Below are positions 44,386 through 51,255 of a stretch of DNA of 51,255 nucleotides, one piece after another. The notes under the pieces are model-generated. The model ran no database searches, was not told the DNA's origin, and was given only the letters and a program-made list of their open reading frames with translations. The stretch spans positions 1 to 51,255 of the forward strand of contig DATFLL010000087.1 in the NCBI GenBank assembly GCA_035267785.1. Direction: 5' to 3'. The position numbers and the translations under genes are program-made. The stretch is from DATFLL01 sp035267785 (lineage in GTDB: Bacteria; Pseudomonadota; Gammaproteobacteria; DATFLL01). Within the stretch, counting starts at the first letter, position 1. Every line of letters starts with the position of its first letter.

Positions 44386-44841
44386 CTATAAGGAGAGCGA
44401 TTCCAGCTCGGCGGGCAACTCGCCCTCCTCGCTGTCGCCTTCGGCGAGCCAGGCATCACGGCGCTCGTTCCACACCGGCTCGTCCCACAGTTCGAACTTG
44501 TTGCCCTGGCCGATCAACACGACCCGCTTGTCCAGTCCGGCGAACTCGCGCAGGGCCGGGGGCAGCAGGATACGTCCATGGCTGTCCAGCTCACACTCGG
44601 TGGCATGGCCGATGAGCAGTCGCTGCAGGCGCCGGGCCTGCTTGTTCAGGCTGGGCAGCTTGACCAGCTTGCGCTCGATGGCCTCCCACTCGGGCAGGGG
44701 ATAGAGGAGCAGGCAGTGATCGCGGTCGACGGTCATGACCAACTGACCGTCGCAGCAATCCTGCAGACGCTCGCGATACCGCGCGGGCATCGCCATACGA
44801 CCCTTGGCGTCCAGATTGAGTGTGTTGACACCGCGAAACAA
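44386..44841 (-). CDS. mraZ: Transcriptional regulator MraZ
   Basis: 151-aa dcw repressor with two AbrB/SpoVT-like swapped-hairpin repeats, each with the LDAKGRMAMP / LDSHGRILLP motif. The start is TTG: translation as (M)FRGVNTLNLDAKGR is the exact family N-terminus, no ATG is nearby, and a G-rich AGGGGGG ribosome site lies about five bases upstream. It is the first gene of the cluster, 24 bp from its own operator. Confidence 0.95.
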   Translation of the reverse strand: MFRGVNTLNLDAKGRMAMPARYRERLQDCCDGQLVMTVDRDHCLLLYPLPEWEAIERKLVKLPSLNKQARRLQRLLIGHATECELDSHGRILLPPALREFAGLDKRVVLIGQGNKFELWDEPVWNERRDAWLAEGDSEEGELPAELESLSL

Positions 44842-44864
44842 AGCGCCCCCCTATTGGGCGTCCT

Positions 44865-44889
44865 ACCCATTTCGTCCCACTTTTTCCCA
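44865..44889 (-). promoter_or_regulatory. MraZ operator: three TGGGN boxes
   Basis: On the minus strand the order is TGGGA-AAAAG-TGGGA-CGAAA-TGGGT: three TGGGN direct repeats with exact 5-base spacers, the known MraZ-binding arrangement. They lie right after the predicted transcription start and before the mraZ TTG, so MraZ should repress its own operon. Confidence 0.88.
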
Positions 44890-44898
44890 CTTCGATAC

Positions 44899-44928
44899 AC
44901 TATAGGTAGGAGTTCATACGAGTGTCAA
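44899..44928 (-). promoter_or_regulatory. Main dcw promoter (Pmra)
   Basis: TTGACA (44923-44928), an 18-base spacer and TATAGT (44899-44904) on the minus strand. The start would fall near 44892, just before the MraZ boxes. The 3' side up to rnpB (44930-45095) is AT-richer and holds no gene I can support. Confidence 0.85.
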
Positions 44929-45095
44929 GAGAATCAGCCCACAAAAACGAGGCATTCCTTCTTTTCTCACAGTAACTTAGGAGCACTAGCTCAAGTGACG
45001 GGCGGCCGGATCGGGACCAAAAACCGGCGGTCGATAGGAGTATAAATCAATGGGTTACAGAGGCTATTTCGAGCTGCTTCTGAGGAAAAAAGAGG

Positions 45096-45445
45096 AAGGA
45101 GTCGGCCGATAAGCCGGGTTCTGTCGTGGACAGCCATTCATCTGGGATACACGTCGCCGTGTACCTCGAGCGACCTACCCGGGGACCGTGCGGGCCGCAC
45201 GATCGTCCCCCTATTTGGCCTTGCTCCGGGTGGGGTTTACCCTGCCGCCGGTGTTGCCACCGGCGCGGTGCGCTCTTACCGCACCATTTCACCCTTACCG
45301 GCGGCCCGAAGGCTGCTTAGGCGGTATATTTTCTGCGGCACTTTCCGTGGGCTCGCGCCCCCCAGGGGTTACCTGGCACCCTGCCCTGCGGAGCCCGGAC
45401 TTTCCTCCACGCCGTCAGGCGCAGCGGCTGTCTGGCCGACTCCCG
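45096..45445 (-). ncRNA. rnpB: RNase P RNA (bacterial type A)
   Basis: Catalytic RNA of about 350 nt that matures tRNA 5' ends. On the minus strand it begins GGGAGTCGGCCAGACAGCCG and ends with CTTATCGGCCGACTCC; the two ends pair as helix P1. Universally conserved stretches include GAGGAAAGTCCGGGCTCC, GGGTGCCAGGTAAC, GGTAAGGGTGAAA, GTGCGGTAAGAGCGCACC, GGAGCAAGGCCAAATAGG and CGACAGAACCCGGCTTA. A run of six Ts (45086-45091 on the complement) soon after the 3' end suits termination. Its place between mraZ and rsmI is the same as in Pseudomonas. Confidence 0.97.
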
Positions 45446-45450
45446 ACGCT

Positions 45451-45479
45451 AGTGTCGGGCCTATGCCCGCGCGTTTCAA
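45451..45479 (-). promoter_or_regulatory. Candidate rnpB promoter
   Basis: TTGAAA (45474-45479), 17 bases, GACACT (45451-45456) on the minus strand. The predicted start is within a base or two of the 5' end inferred from helix P1 (about 45444). Further upstream, GTAAGCGCTTAC is a perfect palindrome at about 45517-45528. Confidence 0.5.
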
Positions 45480-45553
45480 CTCCTTTGTGAGTGAGTCCTT
45501 ACAGTCTATGTGAGTAAGCGCTTACACGCAACGCCCCGGCAGCGTGAAGATCC

Positions 45554-46402
45554 TCATTTGCCCTGCCCGACCAAGGCGAGCGCGCGCCGATATGCGGCGT
45601 TGCGCTTGGCGCCGCTGATACGGGCGGCCAAGTGGGCCGCCTGTTTGACCGGCAGCTCCTCGAGCAGGATGCCGAGCAGGGCGTCGATATCGGTTTCCTC
45701 GGCATCGGACTGCACTGCCCCGGCCACGACCAGGACCAGCTCGCCGCGGCGCTGATCGGCATCGCCCGCCACACGCTCGCGCAGCGCCCCCAGCGGCTCG
45801 CGCAGCACCGTTTCATGGCGCTTGGTCAGCTCTCGGCACAGGGCCGCTTGGCGCTCGGCACCCAAGACCTCGGCCATGTCCTCAAGGGTGTCCTCGATCC
45901 GATGCGGCGCCTCGTAGAAGACCAGGGTACGGTCCTCCTTGACGAGCGCGGCCAGACGGGCTCGGCGCGCACCGGCTTTGGACGGCAGGAAACCCTCGAA
46001 TACGAAGCGGTCGGTCGGCAGGCCGGCCACCGAGAGGGCGGCGACCAGGGCGCTTGGCCCGGGGACGGCGACCACCGGCAGGCCGGCGGCCCCGACCGCG
46101 GCGACCAGATGATAGCCCGGGTCGCTGAGCAGAGGCGTACCGGCATCGGAAATCAGCGCCACGCTCTCACCGACCTGCAAGCGCGCAACGAGCCGAGCGC
46201 ACTGTTCGCGCTCGTTGTGCTCGTGCAAGGCGGTACAAGCCGTGACGATCCCGAAGTGCCTCAACAACGGCGCACTGTGACGCGTGTCCTCGGCAGCAAT
46301 GAGGTCGACACCCGACAATACGTCGATGGCGCGCGGCGACATGTCCCCGAGATTGCCGATGGGCGTGGCCACGACATAGAGAGTGCCTTTTTCAATTGAC
46401 AT
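45554..46402 (-). CDS. rsmI: 16S rRNA (cytidine1402-2'-O)-methyltransferase RsmI
   Basis: 282-aa tetrapyrrole-methylase-fold enzyme. Motifs: LYVVATPIGNLGDMSPRAI, AAEDTRHSAPLL, ALISDAGTPLLSDPGY, VVAVPGPSALVAALSVAG and YEAPHRI. It acts on the same 16S nucleotide as RsmH of the adjacent cluster. It is divergent from lpoA, as in E. coli and Pseudomonas. Confidence 0.97.
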   Translation of the reverse strand: MSIEKGTLYVVATPIGNLGDMSPRAIDVLSGVDLIAAEDTRHSAPLLRHFGIVTACTALHEHNEREQCARLVARLQVGESVALISDAGTPLLSDPGYHLVAAVGAAGLPVVAVPGPSALVAALSVAGLPTDRFVFEGFLPSKAGARRARLAALVKEDRTLVFYEAPHRIEDTLEDMAEVLGAERQAALCRELTKRHETVLREPLGALRERVAGDADQRRGELVLVVAGAVQSDAEETDIDALLGILLEELPVKQAAHLAARISGAKRNAAYRRALALVGQGK

Positions 46403-46419
46403 GCGATCGGCCCATCAAG

Positions 46420-46448
46420 ATACTGTCGACTGCTCCTGCGTCGTCCAA
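46420..46448 (-). promoter_or_regulatory. Candidate rsmI promoter
   Basis: TTGGAC (46443-46448), 17 bases, CAGTAT (46420-46425) on the minus strand in the 85-bp divergent rsmI/lpoA gap. The predicted leader is only about 10 nt. Confidence 0.45.
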
Positions 46449-46487
46449 CACAACGGCGCGTCGTCGTAACCCCCGTCCGGATTTGGA

Positions 46488-48365
46488 ATGATCAAGCGTC
46501 TGCCATTTATCGCACCGGTCCTTGCCCCGGCCACCGTCATCTTGATGCTGCTGCTCGCCGCCTGCGCGGGCGTGAAGCCCACCGCCCCATCGCTCGATCA
46601 GCAGATCGCCTCGGCCCAGCAGGCCTACGAGAACGGCGAATTCGCCATGGCCGCGCGCAGTTATTTGCAGCTCGCCCAACAGGCCCAACCGCCGCAGCGC
46701 CAGGATCTGCAGCTGCGCGCAGCCGACGCACTGATTCGGGCACAAGACCTGACGCAGGCACAGCGGGTGATCGCCCAGGTGCCGCCGACGACCGACGACC
46801 CTGTCCTGCTGCTGAGGGTGCGCTTGCTCAGCACTCGTATTGCGCTCGCTCAACGCCATGGTGAGGCGGCCTTGAAGGTCTTGGGCGCCGCGCCGCCCGA
46901 ACAGGCCAAGTCCGAGCTGAAAGCAGAATACCACGGCCTGCGCGCCGACGCCTTCGCGCTGCAAGGCAATCACCTGGAGACGGCGCGCGAGCTGGTTCAG
47001 CGCGAACGCTTCCTGAGCGACCCGCAAACCATCGAGAGCAATCAACAGCAGATCTGGCAGGCGCTGGCAATGCTCACACCGCGCGCACTGCAACAGTTGC
47101 GCACTTCGCCGCCGCCCGATGTGCTGAGCGGCTGGATGGCGCTGGTGCAGATCGCCAAGACGTACCAGTTGCAGCCCCAACAGCTCAAGGCACACCTCGC
47201 CCAGTGGCGCACGGAGTATCCCGACCATCCGGTACTTAAGAAGATTCTCGACGCCCTGCTCGGCCGGCGTCGCGAGGAGGTCGCCTACCCCGACCACATC
47301 GCCCTGTTGCTGCCTTTCTCGGGCAAGTTCGCCGAATCCGCCGACGCCCTGCGCGACGGCTTCCTCGCCGCCTATTACACGCATCACCCCAGCGACGATC
47401 AGGTGATCCGGATCTACGACGTGGGCAACAATCCCGCCGATGTGCTCAATGTCTATCACCAGGCGGTGCAGGACGGCGCGCAATTCATCGTCGGTCCGCT
47501 GGACAAGGACGCCGTCAACGTGCTCGCGCATCAGGATAAACTGCCGGTGCCTACGTTGGCCTTGAACTACAGCGAGGACCTCAATCACTATCCGCCGAAT
47601 CTGTACCAGTTCAGCCTCTCCCCCGAAGACGAGGCGCACCAGGTCGCCGAACGCACCTGGCTGGACGGTTACGTCAACGGTGCGACGCTGACGCCGGTCG
47701 GCAGTTGGGGCCAGCGCATCTACGAGGCGTTTGCCGAACGCTGGCAGCAACTGGGTGGACACATCGTCTCGCACGAGAGCTACAACCCGTCCGAGAGCGA
47801 TTTCTCGGCACCGATTCGACGCCTGCTCGCCATCGACCAGAGCCGCCAGCGCCACCGCCGCCTGGAGATCCTGCTCAAGCGCAACATCAAATTCACGCCG
47901 CGCCGGCGCCAGGACATCGACTTCATCTTCATCGCCGCGCATCCCCGCGAGGGGCGCCTGATCCGCCCGCAGCTGCGCTTCTATCACGCCTCCGGCGTGC
48001 CTGTGTATGCGACATCGGCGGTCTACAGCGGCACCATCAACCAGGAAATGGATCGCGACATGGACGGCATCATCTTCGGCGACATGCCGTGGGTACTGAC
48101 CCAGGACAGCTCGCACCGCGGTATCCATGCGCAGGTCGAGCGATACATCACGCCGGCGGGACACAAACAGCAGCGGATCTACGCCCTGGGCATCGATGCC
48201 TTCAACGTCATCGCCGCCCTCAATCCCCTGAGCCGTTATCCCTATGAGCGCTTCGACGGAGAGACCGGCAGTCTCAGCGTGGACGCCAACCACCGCCTGC
48301 GGCGGCAACTGACCTGGGTACGTTTTCGCAGCGGGCGCCCGGTCCTGCTCGACCCGCAGCAATAA
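46488..48365 (+). CDS. lpoA: Penicillin-binding protein activator LpoA (LppC family)
   Basis: 625-aa outer-membrane lipoprotein that activates PBP1A in relatives. The signal peptide ends in lipobox LLAAC with acyl-Cys26. Residues ~35-250 are TPR-like helices (AYENGEFAMAARSYLQLAQQ). Residues ~260-620 form a periplasmic-binding-protein-like domain (IALLLPFSGKFAESADALRDGF, FIVGPLDKDAV, IDFIFIAAHPREGRLIRPQL). The order lpoA-yraN-diaA is conserved from E. coli. A long open frame on the opposite strand is a shadow. Confidence 0.95.
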   Translation: MIKRLPFIAPVLAPATVILMLLLAACAGVKPTAPSLDQQIASAQQAYENGEFAMAARSYLQLAQQAQPPQRQDLQLRAADALIRAQDLTQAQRVIAQVPPTTDDPVLLLRVRLLSTRIALAQRHGEAALKVLGAAPPEQAKSELKAEYHGLRADAFALQGNHLETARELVQRERFLSDPQTIESNQQQIWQALAMLTPRALQQLRTSPPPDVLSGWMALVQIAKTYQLQPQQLKAHLAQWRTEYPDHPVLKKILDALLGRRREEVAYPDHIALLLPFSGKFAESADALRDGFLAAYYTHHPSDDQVIRIYDVGNNPADVLNVYHQAVQDGAQFIVGPLDKDAVNVLAHQDKLPVPTLALNYSEDLNHYPPNLYQFSLSPEDEAHQVAERTWLDGYVNGATLTPVGSWGQRIYEAFAERWQQLGGHIVSHESYNPSESDFSAPIRRLLAIDQSRQRHRRLEILLKRNIKFTPRRRQDIDFIFIAAHPREGRLIRPQLRFYHASGVPVYATSAVYSGTINQEMDRDMDGIIFGDMPWVLTQDSSHRGIHAQVERYITPAGHKQQRIYALGIDAFNVIAALNPLSRYPYERFDGETGSLSVDANHRLRRQLTWVRFRSGRPVLLDPQQ

Positions 48366-48379
48366 ACATTTCCATTCCC

Positions 48380-48778
48380 ATGCCTCCATCGCCGGAATCG
48401 GGTCCCGCGATCGGCCGCGTCGCCGAAGACCTCGCCCGGCGCCATCTCGAGGCGGCGGGACTCGTGCTGCTGGAGGCCAATTTTCGCTGCCCGGGCAGCG
48501 AGATCGACCTCATCATGCGCGAAGGCGAGAGTATCGTCTTCGTCGAAGTTCGCTTCCGCCGCAGCGCCCGATTCGGCGGCGGTGCCGAAAGCGTGGACCG
48601 GCGCAAACAGGAAAAGCTCGGGGCGTGCGCGTTATACTATCTGCAGCGGCGGCCGCGCCTGGCCCGTCTTGCCTCGCGCTTCGACGTCGTCGCCATCGCA
48701 CCGGCGGACGGGCCCCGAGGCGGCGGACACCGGATCGAATGGATCCGCGACGCCTTTCAGACCGGCGGAGGAATCTAG
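48380..48778 (+). CDS. yraN: UPF0102 (YraN) family nuclease-fold protein
   Basis: 132 aa. The Holliday-junction-resolvase-like core is visible: GRVAEDLARRHLEAAGLVLLE, NFRCPGSEIDLIM with the metal-binding Glu/Asp, and VFVEVRFRR. Function is uncertain, although a nuclease-like role has been proposed for the family. It begins 14 bp after lpoA and ends with TAG one base before the diaA ATG. Confidence 0.94.
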   Translation: MPPSPESGPAIGRVAEDLARRHLEAAGLVLLEANFRCPGSEIDLIMREGESIVFVEVRFRRSARFGGGAESVDRRKQEKLGACALYYLQRRPRLARLASRFDVVAIAPADGPRGGGHRIEWIRDAFQTGGGI

Positions 48779-48779
48779 C

Positions 48780-49364
48780 ATGGGCATCACCGACAACATC
48801 AAGCAGCTGTTCAACGACAGCGCCGAAACCAAACGTTCGGCGGCCGAGGTGCTGGCGGTCCCCATCGGCCAGGCGGTGGAGCTCATGGTCAACACCCTGC
48901 GCGAGGGCGGAAAGATCCTCAGCTGAGGCAACGGCGGCTCGGCGGGCGATGCACAGCATTTTTCCTCGGAGCTGCTCAACCGCTTCGATCGCGACCGCGA
49001 AGGACTGCCCGCGATCGCGCTGACCACCGACAGCTCGACCATTACCTCGATCGCAAACGATTACGACTTCGCCAAGGTCTTCTCCAAGCAGGTCCACGCC
49101 CTGGGCCAACCCAAGGACGTGCTGCTGGCCATTTCGACGAGCGGAAACTCACCCAACGTGCTGCGCGCCGTGGAGGCCGCCCACAAGCGCGGCATGAACG
49201 TGGTGGCATTGACCGGGCGCGACGGCGGCAAGCTGGCGGCGCTGATACGCGAGAACGACGTCGAGGTGCGCGTACCCTCGCAGTCGACCGCCCGCATCCA
49301 GGAGGTCCATCTGTTGACCATCCACTGCCTATGCCACCAGATCGACGAGATCCTGCTGGGCTGA
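48780..49364 (+). pseudogene. diaA: DnaA-initiator-associating SIS protein DiaA (GmhA-like), with in-frame TGA at a conserved Cys
   Basis: 194 residues if codon 49 is read. The SIS domain matches Pseudomonas/E. coli DiaA and sedoheptulose-7-phosphate isomerases: NIKQLFNDSAETKRSAAEVL, GGKILS-stop-GNGGSAGDAQHFSSELLNRF, ALTTDSSTITSIANDYDF, LLAISTSGNSPNVLRAVE and RIQEVHLLTIHCLCHQID. Homologues have Cys directly before GNGGSA; here that codon is TGA (48924-48926), one base from TGC. The frame is otherwise open and conserved to its end. DiaA binds DnaA and times replication initiation. The order yraN-diaA is conserved; dolP, the next gene in E. coli, is absent. No strong bacterial SECIS was recognised after the TGA. 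Confidence 0.88.
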
Positions 49365-49396
49365 GTCCATCCCAACCCCCCTGCCGAGCATGCGCC

Positions 49397-50824
49397 ATGA
49401 CTCGCCGCGACACGTCCACCCCGGCCCCGCACTCCGAAGGTCCGGCTAACCCCGAATGGATAGCGCCGCTGCGCGCACTGGTTGGCGAGGCCAATGTGCT
49501 GACCGACCCGGCCGAGCGCTGGCCGTACGGGTACGACAACAGCCGACGCCAGGCACTGCCCGACGCCGTCGTGTTCGCCACGGAGCACGATCAAGTACGA
49601 GAGATCGTACGCGTGTGCCGCCACAAACACGTCGCCTTGACCACGCGCGGGCGCGGCACCGGCACCACCGGCGCCAGCGTCCCGACCCAGGGAGGTGTAG
49701 TGCTGTCGCTGGAGCGCATGAACCGTATACTGCGCGTCGACACGGCCAACCGCTACATCGTCGTCGAGCCCGGCGTGACCAATCAGGCGGTGCAGGAAGC
49801 CGCGGGCGTGCACGGCTTCTTCTGGCCGCCGGACCCGACCAGCGCGGCCTTTTGCACCGTCGGCGGCAATCTCGCCTACAACTCCGCCGGTCCTCGCGCC
49901 GTCAAGTATGGTACGCCCCGTGAGAACTGCCTCGGACTTCGCGCGGTGACCGGCGCAGGCGAGGAAATCCGCACCGGCGTGTACACCACCAAGGGGGTCG
50001 TCGGCCTTGACCTGACGCGTCTGCTGATCGGCTCGGAAGGGACGCTGGCGGTAATCACCGAGGCGACACTCAAGCTCACGCCGCTGGCCGAGGCCAAACG
50101 CACTCTGCAGGCCGTCTACGCCGACATCGAATCGGCGGCCGAGGCGGTGGCACGCATCATGGCCCAACCCATCACGCCCTGTGCCCTGGAGTTCATCGAC
50201 GCCAAGGCCATCGAAATGATCCGAGGCTACTCGAAGGCGAACCTGCCCGAGGGTGCCGGTGCCATGCTCATGATCGAAGTGGACGGCCCCGCCGCCTGCA
50301 TCGATTCCTCGACCGCGGCGGTCGGCGAGGCGGCGCGCACCGAGGGGCTGCTGTCGCTGAACGCGGCCCAAACGCGCGAGGAAGTCGCCGCGCTGTGGGC
50401 GACGCGCAAGGCGCTCTCCCCGGCGCTGCGCAACATCGCGCCGAAGAAGATCAACGAAGACGTCGTCGTACCCGTCTCGAATATTCCCGCACTCATCCGC
50501 GGCCTGGAGGGCCTGTCCGAGGAGTTCGGCATCACCATCGTCAATTTCGGCCACGCCGGCAACGGCAACATCCATGTCAATCTGCTCATCGACCCGGACG
50601 ACCCCGCCCAGGTCCAGGCCGCCGAGGCCTGCCTGGACCGCGTATTTTCCCTGGTGCTCGAACTCGACGGCACGCTGTCCGGCGAGCACGGCGTCGGACT
50701 GGAAAAGCGCGACTTCGTCAGCCGCGAGATAGACGCCGTCACTCTCGACCTCATGCGCCGCATAAAGGCCCAGTTCGACCCCGACGGCATCATGAACCCC
50801 GGCAAGTCGTTGCCAGATGGATGA
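49397..50824 (+). CDS. FAD-binding oxidoreductase, GlcD / D-lactate dehydrogenase type
   Basis: 475-aa member of the FAD-linked oxidase (PCMH-type) family. The FAD domain (about 35-215) has TTRGRGTGTTGASVPTQGG, VEPGVTNQAVQEAAG and TVGGNLAYNSAGPRAVKYG. The C-terminal cap has NFGHAGNGNIHVN and GTLSGEHGVGLEKRDF, both typical. It likely oxidises a 2-hydroxy acid (D-lactate, glycolate or similar) and passes electrons to the respiratory chain; the exact substrate cannot be told. The ATG at 49397 is chosen; the frame upstream overlaps diaA. It follows diaA by 32 bp. Confidence 0.9.
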   Translation: MTRRDTSTPAPHSEGPANPEWIAPLRALVGEANVLTDPAERWPYGYDNSRRQALPDAVVFATEHDQVREIVRVCRHKHVALTTRGRGTGTTGASVPTQGGVVLSLERMNRILRVDTANRYIVVEPGVTNQAVQEAAGVHGFFWPPDPTSAAFCTVGGNLAYNSAGPRAVKYGTPRENCLGLRAVTGAGEEIRTGVYTTKGVVGLDLTRLLIGSEGTLAVITEATLKLTPLAEAKRTLQAVYADIESAAEAVARIMAQPITPCALEFIDAKAIEMIRGYSKANLPEGAGAMLMIEVDGPAACIDSSTAAVGEAARTEGLLSLNAAQTREEVAALWATRKALSPALRNIAPKKINEDVVVPVSNIPALIRGLEGLSEEFGITIVNFGHAGNGNIHVNLLIDPDDPAQVQAAEACLDRVFSLVLELDGTLSGEHGVGLEKRDFVSREIDAVTLDLMRRIKAQFDPDGIMNPGKSLPDG

Positions 50825-50857
50825 GCGAATGGGCTTCGCTTTAAACAGCCGCAAGGA

Positions 50858-51080
50858 ACGCAGAGGACACGGAGACACAGAGGACGCAGAGAAAGACATT
50901 TACAAGATGTACTTCGTGGGCAGTGCCAAAAAACGCAAAGGATTTCGCAGCAAGATAATCGATGCGCCGCTCAAATAATCATACTAATCTGCAATGTCTA
51001 TAGGTGGATGCATCAAGCGTTTGGCGAAGTTCACAGTACAAAACTCTGCGTTCTCTGTGTCTCTGCGTCCTCTGTGTTAA
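50858..51080. repeat. Dispersed palindromic repeat (CACAGAGGACGC type), copy 2
   Basis: Left arm 50858-50895 (ACGCAGAGGACACGGAGACA...) and right arm 51044-51080 (...CTGCGTCCTCTGTGTTAA) are imperfect inverted copies, with short repeated units of GAGGACAC/GCAGAG. The ~150-bp core contains no supported gene and includes AACGCAAAGGATTTCGC. The arms are related to those at 30993-31150. This element fills most of the 302-bp gap between the oxidoreductase and the macro-domain gene. Confidence 0.8.
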
Positions 51081-51126
51081 TTTCTGCATTAGCTACTACT
51101 CGAAGCAACGGCCACAAGGAGCGGGG

Positions 51127-51255
51127 ATGATTGAGGTCGTACAGGCGGATATCACGACGCTGTCGGTCGATGCGATCGTAAACGCGGCGAACAATTCGCT
51201 GCTGGGCGGCGGCGGTGTCGACGGGGCGATACATCGCGCGGCCGGGCCGGAGCTA
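51127..51255 (+). CDS. Macro-domain protein (ADP-ribose/O-acetyl-ADP-ribose binding), 5' part only
   Basis: The first 43 codons of a macro-domain protein that continues past the right edge. VVQADITTLSVDAIVNAANN and LLGGGGVDGAIHRAAGPEL are the hallmark N-terminal motifs of the YmdB-like group, which removes ADP-ribose-linked acetyl or ADP-ribose from proteins. AAGGAG six bases before the ATG is a good ribosome site. It lies just after the dispersed repeat, so it may not belong to the preceding transcript. Confidence 0.92.
   Translation, partial: MIEVVQADITTLSVDAIVNAANNSLLGGGGVDGAIHRAAGPEL

Noticed and set aside
45050..45112. 20-codon plus-strand ORF (MGYRGYFELLLRKKEEGVGR) with a GGAG nearby
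   Set aside because: It overlaps the rnpB 3' end and its T-run on the other strand; most of it is explained by those, and no promoter was seen.
45047..45490. Protein-coding ORFs of 64-100 codons on both strands over rnpB
   Set aside because: The sequence is fully explained by conserved RNase P RNA elements.
46392..48389. 665-codon open frame on the minus strand
   Set aside because: It is the antisense shadow of lpoA in GC-rich DNA; it has no family motif, and lpoA has a clear lipobox and conserved neighbours.
17018..48778. Global reassignment of TAG or TGA as an explanation for the interrupted genes
   Set aside because: TAG properly ends secA, yraN and the gene at 17018, and TGA ends most genes here exactly at family length, so both are working stop codons.
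49061..50899. 612-codon minus-strand open frame
   Set aside because: It is antisense to the FAD oxidoreductase and the diaA end, with low-complexity Gly/Ala/Asp-rich translation and no recognisable domain.

Overview
The window is a GC-rich chromosomal segment of a gammaproteobacterium. Gene content and order match the conserved backbone seen in Pseudomonas and in Chromatiales-like sulfur bacteria: sucCD near pilSR, pilA-pilBCD-coaE-zapD-yacG, mutT/thiE-argJ-secA, an M23 peptidase and dciA next to lpxC, a complete dcw cluster, rnpB between mraZ and rsmI, and lpoA-yraN-diaA. The family-level assignment is inference. MurE carries the DNPR motif of meso-diaminopimelate enzymes, and LpxC confirms a Gram-negative outer membrane.

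Layout. 1-4101 (minus): sucC, sucD, nadE and the 5' part of glnB, linking the TCA cycle, NAD synthesis and nitrogen sensing. 4263-15119 (plus): a small PP0621-like protein, then a type IV pilus locus: pilS, pilR, major pilin behind a sigma-54 promoter, a second pilin, a membrane O-oligosaccharyltransferase/ligase-like protein with C-terminal TPRs, and pilB, pilC, pilD. 15310-16970 (plus): coaE, zapD, yacG, preceded by a nested inverted repeat. 17018-25023 (minus): a membrane-anchored protein of unknown function, a Nudix-ThiE fusion, argJ, secA, a CapA-like lipoprotein and a LytM/M23 peptidase; dciA is divergent.

25580-44841 (minus) is the division and cell wall cluster in transcription order: mraZ, rsmH, ftsL, ftsI, murE, murF, mraY, murD, ftsW, murG, murC, a previously unlisted 58-codon ORF, murB, ddlB, ftsQ, ftsA, ftsZ, lpxC. 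It starts at a strong promoter followed by three TGGGN boxes, the MraZ operator. Nine gene junctions are ATGA overlaps. rnpB and rsmI follow on the minus strand. 46488-50824 (plus) holds lpoA, yraN, diaA and an FAD-linked oxidoreductase. A macro-domain gene runs off the right end.

The most unusual observations are two in-frame stop codons inside otherwise perfectly conserved genes: TAG at a Gln position of ftsA (28264-28266) and TGA at the invariant Cys of diaA (48924-48926). Both TAG and TGA serve as ordinary stops for neighbouring genes, so a global code change is unlikely. Sequencing error, real mutation, or local recoding remain open. The small ORF bridging murC and murB by ATGA overlaps at both ends is the best candidate for an undescribed gene. 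No CRISPR array, IS element, prophage or tRNA was seen.
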